A stretch of DNA of 52,491 nt. Source: a virus. The DNA is taken from the IMG/VR virus record IMGVR_UViG_3300045107_000189, positions 1-52,491 of that record; one strand, 5' to 3'. Below, in pieces: positions 7,101 to 13,873 of the stretch (position 1 is its first letter; the number at the start of each line of letters is the position of its first letter). The notes under the pieces are model-generated. The model ran no database searches. It was not told the origin of the DNA and saw only the letters and a program-made list of their open reading frames with translations. The translations under genes and the position numbers were made by a program.

Positions 7101-9626
7101 GAGGGCAGCGACCGCGAGCGACCGACTCGAGATCACGTCCGGCGAGTTGTAGCCCATCCATACGCCGGTGTTCGACGGGTAGCGGTGGCGCCCCTCGTTG
7201 TCCAGGAACTTGATCTCGCCGACCGGCGGCAGCGATCCGCTCGGAAGCGTCACGGCGCCGGTGTTCGCCACGAACTTGCCCGTGAAGTCGGGCACCGAGA
7301 GCAGCGACCCGTCGAGCAGCACGAGCAGCGCGCCCGGTCCGCCGGCGCCGCCCGGGCCGGCCGCGTACGTGTTCCGGTCCGGCATCAGCACCGTGGTCGG
7401 CGCCGAGCTGTTTCCGGAGAGGTTGATGCTCGCACTCGCGCCCAGGCCGAAGCCGCGCGAAATCACGCACAGCCCCGCTCCGCCCGCGGCGCCCGCGCCA
7501 CCGAGAGAGCGGATCGACGACCCACCGGTGACGATGCGCCCGCCCGGCGCGCCGCCTGTGCCGCGGAGATCCGTGGGGAGCCCGCGCAGCGTGCTTCCGA
7601 CCACTTCGAGGAGCAGCGGCGGGAACGTCGCGTGCGCAGCGCGCGTGAGCCGCGCCGGCATCGTCGTCATGTCCGGCGGCCCGTCCTCGTAGTCGCGAGC
7701 GACGTCGATGCCGTCCCAGCCGCGCGAGTTGCCGACGAAGCCGGGATTGCCGACTGGCTGCGTCGGGCCCGCGGCGTCGGCGACGCCCGGCTTGCCCTGC
7801 CCCACGCCGACGATCGCTCCGTTCTGCGTGTAGTAGCCGCGCACGCGCAGCTGCACGTTGCCGACGATGTTCAGCGTCACCGTCGAGGGAATCGTCAGGT
7901 CGCCGAGGAAGTAGTAGATCGACGGCGCGGCGTTGAGGTCGGCGGACCCCGTGAGCGTGTACGTGCCGGCGGCCATGACGCCACCGGTGATCGTCGCGAT
8001 GCTCGTGAGGTTCGTGCCAGCTGAGTTGTAGAACGCGTCGGGCAGCGACGTGACGTTCTGGGTCGGAGCGAGCGCGGATGCCGGCGCAGTCGACCCGAAG
8101 AGCTGCAGGGTGACGCGGCCCGTGCGGTGATTGACGCTCGTTCCCTGCACTTCGAACGCGCGATCGATACCGACCACGTTGCCGGCGAAGTCGCGTACGT
8201 GTTGCAGCTTCAGGCGGACGACGTCTCCCACCTCGATCGCGTCGAGGCTGGAGAACACGTCCACGGAGATCCGCTGCGGCGGGGCCGCGTAGCGATCGCG
8301 GAGCGCGTCGATCAGGCGGAAGAGCGTGGAGTCGGTGTGGCGGCCGCCCCAGAGGCCCTGGAACGCGAGCTTGATCTCCTCGCCGCGCCCGTGTGTCGCG
8401 ACCGAGAACGCGTCCAGCAGAGTGAACTCGCGCGTGAAGGACTTCCCGTCGGCGCTCGGGTTCCACTGCGCGGTGAACACGTTTCGCAGCGAGTCCATGT
8501 CGTGCTCGAGGGCACCGACCTGGACGCAATTCGACTCGTCCAGCGTCGCTACTGTGCCCGCGTCAGCCAGCACGCTCGCCATCTTCCGCAGCCCGAGGGA
8601 GCCATCTGCGTAGACGGGAGCGAACATGCCCATGGCGCGGAGGAGCTGCTCCTCGTAGAACTTCTTCCCGTCGGTCTTCTGGATCCCCAGGAACCGGGGC
8701 ACGAAGCCACGCGTGTCGTCGGACGTGTCCCAGAAGTCCGTGCCGATGCCGACGAAGTCGGCGATCCGCACGAGCGACGGATCGATGCCGAGGTGCCAGT
8801 GCGATGGCAGCTGCGCGCCGTCGCCGTACAGGATGCCCGTGAGGATCGCGTACAGCGCCTTGGGGCCTGGGATCTCGAGGTAGATCCCCTCCGTGACCTT
8901 CTCGCGACGCGCCGCCGGCGTCTCCGCATCGACGGTGTAGGCCGCGGCGATCGTGCCGAACACGCCGCGCGTGCACCCGGTGAACGTCGTGCCGGTGGTC
9001 CCGGTGTACCGGATCCACTCGTCCTTGATGCGGATGTAGCCGACGGTCTGGCTCGGCGCGTCCGAGTAGCTGGGTCCGTGGAACACTCGCGCGAAGCCGG
9101 CCGTCGACGCGACCGGGATCGTCGCGTCCGTCGCGCTGATCGACGCGGCGAGCGTCGTCGTGACGGGCGCGCAGATCTCCTTCCGCGCGCTTCGCTGCAC
9201 GTCAGAGCACTGGACGCTGTAGGAGCCCTTGTCGTACTCGGCGCCCGAGACGATCTGCGTCGCGTAGAGCTGGAACTCAGCGAAGCCCTGCCCCTTGAAG
9301 CCCTTGTAGAAGCGGACCTTCCGGCGCCGCAGCCCGTTGCCGTTCGCGAGCTGACTGCGGATCTGCGTCGTGAACTGCGACCCGCGATCCACGATGCGGA
9401 AGGACGCCGAGCCGATCTCGGCGCGGCCCTCGTCGGGGTTCAGCCGCTGAGACGTGACCGTGGGATCGGCCAGGCAGGCCTCGAGAACGGATCCCGGGAC
9501 GCCGGTGATGTCCGGGTGGGACGTGATGTAGAGCGAGCCCGTCGGGAACTCGACGTTCACGACGAAGCGCGGCTCCTTCGTCCGCGCCGTCGCGAGGACG
9601 CGGTACTCGACCGGATCGTCCCGCAT
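4137..9626 (-). CDS. Central tail tip / host-specificity protein (1829 aa), gpJ-like role
   Basis: This is the largest gene. The N-terminal ~500 residues look like a tail hub with a baseplate-type beta structure, including T-I-P-V-A-S-T-A-G-F and Y-I-R-I-K-D-E-W-I-R-Y-T-G. A glycine-rich middle follows (about 600-850). Residues about 1090-1575 hold three related modules of roughly 155-170 residues, each with Y-S-(V/L)-(Q/E)-S/G, S-(L/I)-D-Y, a Y-D-G/Y-T-G turn, R-x-(L/Y)-Y-F-D-(S/C) and F-G-P. These look like concanavalin-type carbohydrate-binding units, joined by T-L-V-P-R-(N/G)-S. A short collagen-like stretch (G-T-S-G-N-D-G-A-N-G-S-N-G) precedes a C-terminal fibronectin-like region. It probably forms the tail tip and binds the host surface. 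Confidence 0.78.
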   Translation of the reverse strand: MRDDPVEYRVLATARTKEPRFVVNVEFPTGSLYITSHPDITGVPGSVLEACLADPTVTSQRLNPDEGRAEIGSASFRIVDRGSQFTTQIRSQLANGNGLRRRKVRFYKGFKGQGFAEFQLYATQIVSGAEYDKGSYSVQCSDVQRSARKEICAPVTTTLAASISATDATIPVASTAGFARVFHGPSYSDAPSQTVGYIRIKDEWIRYTGTTGTTFTGCTRGVFGTIAAAYTVDAETPAARREKVTEGIYLEIPGPKALYAILTGILYGDGAQLPSHWHLGIDPSLVRIADFVGIGTDFWDTSDDTRGFVPRFLGIQKTDGKKFYEEQLLRAMGMFAPVYADGSLGLRKMASVLADAGTVATLDESNCVQVGALEHDMDSLRNVFTAQWNPSADGKSFTREFTLLDAFSVATHGRGEEIKLAFQGLWGGRHTDSTLFRLIDALRDRYAAPPQRISVDVFSSLDAIEVGDVVRLKLQHVRDFAGNVVGIDRAFEVQGTSVNHRTGRVTLQLFGSTAPASALAPTQNVTSLPDAFYNSAGTNLTSIATITGGVMAAGTYTLTGSADLNAAPSIYYFLGDLTIPSTVTLNIVGNVQLRVRGYYTQNGAIVGVGQGKPGVADAAGPTQPVGNPGFVGNSRGWDGIDVARDYEDGPPDMTTMPARLTRAAHATFPPLLLEVVGSTLRGLPTDLRGTGGAPGGRIVTGGSSIRSLGGAGAAGGAGLCVISRGFGLGASASINLSGNSSAPTTVLMPDRNTYAAGPGGAGGPGALLVLLDGSLLSVPDFTGKFVANTGAVTLPSGSLPPVGEIKFLDNEGRHRYPSNTGVWMGYNSPDVISSRSLAVAALRVQFVPAPETASQDADSRPPPLTGLSATAQVGGIAIEATVPDWSLFDVVEIFASVDDQLINASKVGEIRGTRFVHPLPGGAQRWYWGRTRKGQTIFNTPNVSTFLPSTATSTITATASAAGTGPAGDSLFVQYSGDASTWHDPPFVAGSDIYMRQRVGTSGSWSPAIRIVGENGTPGAAGGTGNFIDFIFRRAATQPSTPTGSSPAGWSDAPPAADGNPCWMSSAEKTAAGALVGGWSTPVRFDGVDGAGAFSLVLVNAAKEGARITGAGSGSWGASQAYSVQGYPACYVAAKAGIVSQSTMFGLNTDPATDASYTSLDYAFYLANGGLEIYENGNQVLTGLTYDLATTLSIVYDGVRVRYYRNGVLVRTAPNPGRTFYFDSAFATAGGVLDFVAFGPAALATSPGLTLVPRNSGAAVMAAVANAVHKIGNTGSWEGDAYSLESYVGPCEVTFRVHRLTPGGLHTASAAYLMGGLTTDPLASAEYSTIDYALFTYPGDATVRVYQNGSERFQYNYAWDAETLFGIRYTGSAVEYRVNGTLIYTTPAPPGLRLYFDSAFADVGSQILDISFGPIGNPGAPAFTLVPRGSSLVSGTTIAKSGGGAAAYDSDVYSLESWVGGAFVSFRAGQTNAGGVLGLNSDPLTDQSFSSIDYSWNPASDGIAYVYAGASYLAASTPYTTSDVLAVHYDGKQVRWLKNGVQIQAIAAAANQRLYFDCSIYSPGARFTDIAFGPAGTSGNDGANGSNGVSPVQVVLVPEAWQVPCDYLGAVKSGALPKSIAVSVKQAGADIGPSSVSLSPSGCSVGAYSGGFFTITAVAAETAYVDVSVTAAGQTIVKRLSLSKVVDAQPLASARATLSNTNTNVGSSLYPSSGPSVTLTAPASGTINVSSSFVHNCNTAGDGTVQLQAKIQWRPSGGSWADVSGATGTSSPSASNIAGEIEPGVCTISSTALSGLTPGASYEFQYLQRKSGGTASTSGGSGAMTVGQA

Positions 9627-10048
9627 CAGAGCCGCTCGATCGTGAACGTGACGAGGGCCGCCTCGTCGCTGATGGACGCGCCGCTGGAGGGGATGCGGCG
9701 CTCGTCCCAGCCCAGCGCGGTGCGCGCGGCGGGGACACCCGCGCCGGGCACGGCGACGGAGCCGAACTCGTCGAACGTGAACTGCTCACCGCCCATCGTG
9801 GACGCGAGGAACTCGCGGAGCTGCAGGAGCTCGCCTGCCGTGCGAGTCAGAACCTGCACTTCCCACTGCAGCTGCGCGAAGTGCAGCAGCACCTCGCGGC
9901 TGTTGTTCACGGAGCGCTGCTCGTCGGCGCCGACGTTCGTCGTGCGCCGCGGATAGCCGGCCGTGCAGCGCAGGTCCATCGCATACGATGTCGACGCGGT
10001 GTGCCCGCTGACGAGCTCGCGCAGCGCGGTGTAGACGATCGCCGTCAT
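9626..10048 (-). CDS. Distal tail / tail assembly protein (140 aa)
   Basis: The gene lies between the tape measure and tail tip genes, overlapping both by 1-4 bases. The product has a probable beta fold with R-E-V-L-L-H-F-A-Q-L-Q-W-E-V, F-L-A-S-T-M-G-G-E-Q-F-T-F-D and a C-terminal A-L-V-T-F-T-I-E-R-L. The pattern and position resemble small distal tail proteins that link the tube to the hub (compare DUF2460-like or gpM-like proteins). The exact family is uncertain. Lambda has M, L, K and I here, whereas this phage has only this one gene. Confidence 0.6.
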   Translation of the reverse strand: MTAIVYTALRELVSGHTASTSYAMDLRCTAGYPRRTTNVGADEQRSVNNSREVLLHFAQLQWEVQVLTRTAGELLQLREFLASTMGGEQFTFDEFGSVAVPGAGVPAARTALGWDERRIPSSGASISDEAALVTFTIERL

Positions 10049-11871
10049 CCCGGCACTCCAGCCAGCTCGAAGGCCTGGCGGCTATTCGCGCTGAAGAGCA
10101 TCACGTCCTTGTTGTCGACGGCGTCGCGGATCTGCTCGATGAACCAGTCGGCGGTCTCCTGGGACGAGAACACGTTCCCGTTGATGACGACCTGCGCGAC
10201 CGGCCGCGCGTCCTGCACCTCGCCCGTCGGCGCATCGGCGCCGGCGCGGTCCGCGACGGATCCGCCTGTACTCGTCCCGCCAATCCCCACGGAGCCGCCG
10301 CCGCCACCGCTCTCGGAGTACTTCGCCGCGCGCACCTGAGCGATCTGGATGGCTCCCATAGCCGCCACCTTGGCGGCCGCTGCGAGGTTGGCCGGGAACG
10401 GCACGTCTCGCATGGCGCGCATGATCGCGCCGCCCGTGTTCCAGACGATCTGCGCGATCGCGAGGGACTGCTGCATCTTCGCGAGTCGCGAGTTGCCCGC
10501 GGCCGCGACACCGACGCCCATCTCGATGAGCTCCGCCCAGCTCATGTGCGCCGCCTGGCGGAACTGGGTCTGCATCTCCTCGGACCCGGCGACCAGGCTC
10601 ATCACGGTTGCCTCGCGCCACTGCGCTTTCGACACCACCGCCTGGTTGTACGCGTCGTGGAGTTCGAGCTTCTGCTCGTTCAGCACGCGCATCGCCTCGA
10701 GCTGCACCTCGTTGCCGAGCGCATCCATGCCTTCGGTGGTCGCAGCCGTCTCCGGCACCAGCTGACCGTTCCGCATGACGAGGCGCGTCGACTCGGATCC
10801 CCCGGACATGCCGCTGCCAGCCTGCCGGTTCAGGAACGCCTTCATCGCGGCGCTCTCTTCGGCCTTGCCCGCGTCGGGAGTGAAGCCGGGCGGCTTCTCG
10901 AGCGATGGGAACTGATGGGCGCCGCGCGACGCCGGGCCGCTGCCGCCGGTGGATGTCACGGCGCCGAGCTCGTTGAGCCGCGCCTGAACGATCGCCTGGC
11001 GCTTGAGCGCCTCCCGACGCATTCCGAGCGTCGTTGCGCTCGCGTTCGGCTGCAGCGGGTTCTCAGTCAGCTCGCGGAGGTTCTGGAGCTCGGTCGTGAG
11101 CCGTTCGATCTCGGTGGGCCCGACCGTCGCCTTCCGGAGGAAGTCTAGAAACGCAGAACCTGCGGGCGCGGCCTTGGCGATCAGCGAGTTCGCGAGCGCA
11201 TCCCACGACGCGCTCAGCTTCTTGATCTTGTCGTCGACGTCGGCGAGGTCGTCGATCGCCTTGTCGCTGAGCACGACCCCGAGCTGCCGCGCCTCCGCGC
11301 TCGCCTGCCGAATGCCGTCAGCGCCCTTCTCGAACATCGGGAGCAACTCGGCACCGGCGCGGCCGAACATCTCCGTGGCAGCACGCGCCCGCTGCGCGGG
11401 ATCCTCGAGACGAGAGATCTGCTCGGCGAGCAGTTCGAACTGCTGTTCGGGCGCAAGCCGCTTCAGGTCGGACGCGGTGAGGCCGAGCGCGGCGAGCGTC
11501 GCGTTCGCCGCCTTGCTACCGGTCGCCGCCTCGTCGATGTTCGTCTGCATCATCCGGATGGATGTGCTGAGCGCAGACATCTCGACGTCGGACTGCTTCG
11601 CGGCGTACGCGAGCGCCTGGAACTGCTGGGCGCCAATCCCGGACTTCGCCGAAGCCTTCGCGATCGAGTCGCCGTACTCGACGGCCGCGCGCGTCGCGCT
11701 GACGATGGCGCCGATCGACAGTGCGCCGAGGACCACGCCCTTGAGGTTCGTGAACGCCTCGCCGACCGGCTTCGCGGCCATCGAGAACGCCGACATCTCG
11801 CGCTTCGCGGCGGAGACGCCGGAGCGCAGGCCGTTCGTGTCGGCGCCGATGAAGACCTTTGCGTCTGTCAC
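10045..11871 (-). CDS. Tail tape measure protein (608 aa)
   Basis: The N-terminus (V-F-I-G-A-D-T-N-G-L-R-S-G-V-S-A-A-K-R-E-M) is typical of tape measure proteins, followed by long helical stretches (F-Q-A-L-A-Y-A-A-K-Q-S-D-V, A-R-A-A-T-E-M-F-G-R-A-G-A-E-L-L-P-M-F) and a hydrophobic region near residues 470-520 (A-G-N-S-R-L-A-K-M-Q-Q-S-L-A-I-A-Q-I-V). It sits directly after the G/GT chaperone pair. At the usual ~1.5 Å per residue, 608 residues would set a tail of about 90 nm, an estimate from the general rule. The stop overlaps the next gene. Confidence 0.9.
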   Translation of the reverse strand: MTDAKVFIGADTNGLRSGVSAAKREMSAFSMAAKPVGEAFTNLKGVVLGALSIGAIVSATRAAVEYGDSIAKASAKSGIGAQQFQALAYAAKQSDVEMSALSTSIRMMQTNIDEAATGSKAANATLAALGLTASDLKRLAPEQQFELLAEQISRLEDPAQRARAATEMFGRAGAELLPMFEKGADGIRQASAEARQLGVVLSDKAIDDLADVDDKIKKLSASWDALANSLIAKAAPAGSAFLDFLRKATVGPTEIERLTTELQNLRELTENPLQPNASATTLGMRREALKRQAIVQARLNELGAVTSTGGSGPASRGAHQFPSLEKPPGFTPDAGKAEESAAMKAFLNRQAGSGMSGGSESTRLVMRNGQLVPETAATTEGMDALGNEVQLEAMRVLNEQKLELHDAYNQAVVSKAQWREATVMSLVAGSEEMQTQFRQAAHMSWAELIEMGVGVAAAGNSRLAKMQQSLAIAQIVWNTGGAIMRAMRDVPFPANLAAAAKVAAMGAIQIAQVRAAKYSESGGGGGSVGIGGTSTGGSVADRAGADAPTGEVQDARPVAQVVINGNVFSSQETADWFIEQIRDAVDNKDVMLFSANSRQAFELAGVPG

Positions 11872-12194
11872 TTGGGCTTCCCGAAGATGCTCGCGAAGAT
11901 GGCCTTCTGCTGCTCGAGGCTCTGCGGCGCCTCATCCCGCGTTCGTGGCAGCGGGAAGACCTCGTCGATGCGGTACGGGCGGCCGTTGCCGTGGCCGCCG
12001 TTCACGTTGCGCAGGTGGCAGATGAGCGCGCCGATCATGAGGCGGTCGCCGAGGAACCCCTGCGGCTCCTCCTCCTCGAGCTCCAGATGCATCGCGAGCT
12101 CGAGGCCCGACATGCGGTCGAGCAGCTCGGTGACCGGCATGTGGAACCGTTGCGCGAGCCGGAGGATCTGCCTGATCTCCGGCTCGCGGATCAG
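11868..12194 (-). CDS. Tail assembly chaperone GT extension (T domain), made by -1 frameshift from the G gene
   Basis: After the slippery site at 12194-12200 the -1 frame reads L-I-R-E-P-E-I-R-Q-I-L-R-L-A-Q-R-F-H and continues without a stop to 11868, adding 108 residues to the 109 of the G product (217 in all). The T part has M-P-V-T-E-L-L-D-R-M-S-G-L-E-L-A-M-H-L-E, as in phage T-domain (DUF4035-like) proteins that contact the tape measure. An internal ATG at 12140 exists in the same frame, but there is no clear ribosome site and it would drop the conserved R-E-P-E-I region. Confidence 0.85.
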   Translation of the reverse strand: MIREPEIRQILRLAQRFHMPVTELLDRMSGLELAMHLELEEEEPQGFLGDRLMIGALICHLRNVNGGHGNGRPYRIDEVFPLPRTRDEAPQSLEQQKAIFASIFGKPK

Positions 12195-12520
12195 TTTTTT
12201 GCGGGGTTCTCATCCGGGAACGCGAAGCCGGAGACGAGCAGCAGTTTCTTCGCCGCCTCGGCCACAAGCGGTGACGGCCACTCGCTGAACTCATCGACCG
12301 ACGCAGCGATCGGCGCGCCGTCCTCGTCGACGAGGTGGCGGAGCAGGAGCTCCGCATCCGTGATCGGCTCACCCTCGCCCCGCGCGAACGCGATGCCTGC
12401 GTTCGAGAATGCCGTGGTCTCGGCACCGGTCATCGTGCGAACGAGCAGCTTCACGCCGCGCACATCGATCTCGACGATCGCGGCGCGCCTCAGCGCCGCG
12501 ATCAGCTCGGTGTGCTTCAC
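12191..12520 (-). CDS. Tail assembly chaperone, G-like (109 aa)
   Basis: GTG at 12520 overlaps the tail tube stop (GTGA). The protein (A-A-L-R-R-A-A-I-V-E-I-D-V-R-G-V-K-L-L-V-R-T-M-T...) ends S-G-F-A-F-P-D-E-N-P-A-K-N before TGA at the frameshift site. It lies between tube and tape measure, which is the conserved place of lambda G. G and GT keep the tape measure soluble and guide tube assembly around it. Length and C-terminal slippery site support the call; sequence similarity to lambda G itself was not assessed. Confidence 0.82.
   Translation of the reverse strand: MKHTELIAALRRAAIVEIDVRGVKLLVRTMTGAETTAFSNAGIAFARGEGEPITDAELLLRHLVDEDGAPIAASVDEFSEWPSPLVAEAAKKLLLVSGFAFPDENPAKN
12194..12200 (-). 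promoter_or_regulatory. Programmed -1 ribosomal frameshift site A AAA AAC
   Basis: In the G frame the codons are GCA AAA AAC TGA, so the heptamer A AAA AAC lies immediately before the stop codon. Slippage of both tRNAs by one base moves the ribosome into the T frame, which is open for 108 codons. This matches the heptamer rule X XXY YYZ and the conserved G/GT arrangement of long-tailed phages. Confidence 0.85.
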
Positions 12521-12954
12521 GGGGTCACCGTCGGCTTGCTCGACAGCCGCAGCACGATGTCGAGCATGATCGGCGTGCCGTTTGCGTCGTACTCGGAGTG
12601 GCCCCACTCCTGGACGTACGCCGAGAACTGGAACTGGTACGCCCCGCCGTCCGGCGCGATCAGCTGGTACACGCCCAGCGTCTTCCCCTCGAGCGCCGTG
12701 CGGAGCGCGTCGTGGCCGGCCGTCGCCTGCGCGGGCACGGTCTGGTCGAACAGCAGCGACACCGGGACCTGCATTCCCTCGAGCGTCGTCGGCATGACGA
12801 CCGGGTACTCGTCCTCGGTGATCCGGACCTCTTCGAAGTTGCGGACCCACTTCGGCGGCGTCGCCTTGTTCACCTGGGCGATGGTCGTGAAGACGTCCGG
12901 GCCGGTCGAGGTCCGGAGCTTCAGGAGGAACCCATTGCTGCTCGTGCCGGGCAT
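12517..12954 (-). CDS. Major tail tube protein (145 aa)
   Basis: The product begins MPGTSSNGFLLKLRTSTGP, with F-E-E-V-R-I-T-E-D-E-Y-P-V, a P-V-S-L-L-F-D segment and a C-terminal I-M-L-D-I-V-L-R-L-S-S. The beta-rich pattern and position before G/GT fit a siphovirus tube protein, which polymerises into hexameric rings. A stem-loop with a T-rich run sits directly upstream and shares a TTTCTGGAG element with the ribosome site, so expression may be set separately from the upstream genes. Confidence 0.8.
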   Translation of the reverse strand: MPGTSSNGFLLKLRTSTGPDVFTTIAQVNKATPPKWVRNFEEVRITEDEYPVVMPTTLEGMQVPVSLLFDQTVPAQATAGHDALRTALEGKTLGVYQLIAPDGGAYQFQFSAYVQEWGHSEYDANGTPIMLDIVLRLSSKPTVTP

Positions 12955-12965
12955 GTCGTGCTCTC

Positions 12966-12995
12966 CAGAAATACGAAGGCCCGCGTGAGCGGGCC
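12966..12995 (-). terminator. Hairpin plus T-rich run upstream of tail tube gene
   Basis: On the minus strand GGCCCGC-TCAC-GCGGGCC (12995-12978) is followed by TTCGTATTTCT, then GGAG of the tube gene ribosome site. The stem and T-rich tail look like an intrinsic terminator, placed so that it ends part of the upstream head/tail transcript and leads into the tube gene. The same layout recurs at 31231-31260. Confidence 0.55.
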
Positions 12996-13016
12996 GGGAA
13001 GGGATTCAGGGCGCGG

Positions 13017-13457
13017 TCACACCGCGGTGCGCGGGTCCGTCTCGACGGTCCAGTATTGGACGCGGAACTGCAGCTCGCCAAACCCGCGCGGGTAATCCTG
13101 GTCGTTCTGGGACTCGGGATTCGTGGCGACGAGCATTACGTCCTTCGCAAGCCCTCCGAGACGCGGGTCCGCAGTGAGGCGCTCTTCCACCTCTGCGCAG
13201 ATCTCGTCGAGCAGATCGTCGGGCTCGTCGTCGAGCACCACCGCCTCCACGCGCACGACCACCGCGCGTATGCAGATCGGCGGACTCGAGGCGATTCGTT
13301 CGCTGGACTCCGCGCCCGTGGACACGAACAGCATCCGGCGCACGCCGTCCGGCGGCCGCTGCGCGCGGCCGCGCGCGACGTGCTCGCCCACGCTCGGCAG
13401 GTTCTCCACCAGCGCGTGGACGGCGTCGCGGATCTGGGCGCGAGCGTGCTTCGGCAT
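13017..13457 (-). CDS. Tail terminator / minor tail protein, gpU-like (146 aa)
   Basis: The N-terminus (H-A-R-A-Q-I-R-D-A-V-H-A-L-V-E-N-L-P-S-V) and the C-terminal V-M-L-V-A-T-N-P-E-S-Q-N-D-Q...F-R-V-Q-Y-W-T resemble tail terminator proteins (gpU family). These cap the tube and connect it to the head. Position between the head-tail joining gene and the tube gene matches lambda order. Exact family assignment is inference from order and pattern. Confidence 0.7.
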   Translation of the reverse strand: MPKHARAQIRDAVHALVENLPSVGEHVARGRAQRPPDGVRRMLFVSTGAESSERIASSPPICIRAVVVRVEAVVLDDEPDDLLDEICAEVEERLTADPRLGGLAKDVMLVATNPESQNDQDYPRGFGELQFRVQYWTVETDPRTAV

Positions 13458-13474
13458 CGGGGTCCCTCAGCTAA

Positions 13475-13819
13475 TCAGCGGCGCGGAACGACTTCCCACG
13501 ACGAGCGGGACTCGTCGCGGCCGATCTCGAGGCGCAGCGTGAACTCCTCGCGCGTGTCGACCAGCCGGACGACGGCGCCGGCGCGCGGCTCGGGGATCTC
13601 GCAGAGCTGGAGGCGCATGACCATGCGGCGGATCATCTCGGAGGCCGGGCCCGCGCCGAACTCCGACCCGGGCGTCGGACCGTAGTCCTGCAGCTCGCGG
13701 TCGATGAGCACGGTGCACGGCGTGCGCCCGTCGTAGAGCGCGGCATCCGCAAGGCCTGCGTCGAGCGACTTCGCGAACAGGATCGCGTCGAGCTCGCGGT
13801 ACTTGGAGGTCTGGCTCAT
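13475..13819 (-). CDS. Head-tail joining protein, gpFII-like (114 aa)
   Basis: The protein (residues 1-30 Y-R-E-L-D-A-I-L-F-A-K-S-L-D-A-G-L-A-D-A) precedes the tail terminator gene and follows the capsid gene. It contains V-L-I-D-R-E-L-Q-D-Y-G and V-R-L-V-D-T-R-E-E-F-T-L-R, a beta-rich C-terminus. Such ~115-residue proteins with a D-R-x-L motif act as FII-like connectors at the head-tail interface. There is no separate second connector, so it may combine roles. Its start lies just downstream of a perfect 26-nt palindrome. Confidence 0.66.
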   Translation of the reverse strand: MSQTSKYRELDAILFAKSLDAGLADAALYDGRTPCTVLIDRELQDYGPTPGSEFGAGPASEMIRRMVMRLQLCEIPEPRAGAVVRLVDTREEFTLRLEIGRDESRSSWEVVPRR

Positions 13820-13826
13820 GGAATGG

Positions 13827-13852
13827 GCCGGGCGCCGCGCGGCGCCCGGCCT
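13827..13852. terminator. Perfect 26-nt GC palindrome after capsid gene
   Basis: The 26 bases from 13827 to 13852 equal their own reverse complement, with half-site GGCCGGGCGCCGC. In RNA this gives a stem of about 11 bp with a tight loop, between the capsid stop and the next start. No T run follows on the minus strand, so it is a weak terminator candidate or, perhaps more likely, a 3' stabiliser or attenuator that lets capsid mRNA exceed downstream mRNA. Confidence 0.55.
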
Positions 13853-13873
13853 GCTCCTCCGTCAGCCGCCGGA

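Noticed and set aside
3528-8024. Very long open frame on the plus strand opposite the tail tip gene
   Set aside because: The translation is arginine-rich with no domain, it lies antisense to a clear tail gene, and high GC leaves few stops; it is a shadow frame.
11868-12140. Independent T gene starting at ATG 12140
   Set aside because: No clear ribosome site, and the frameshift route keeps 18 more T-frame residues and matches the known G/GT mechanism; kept only as an alternative start.
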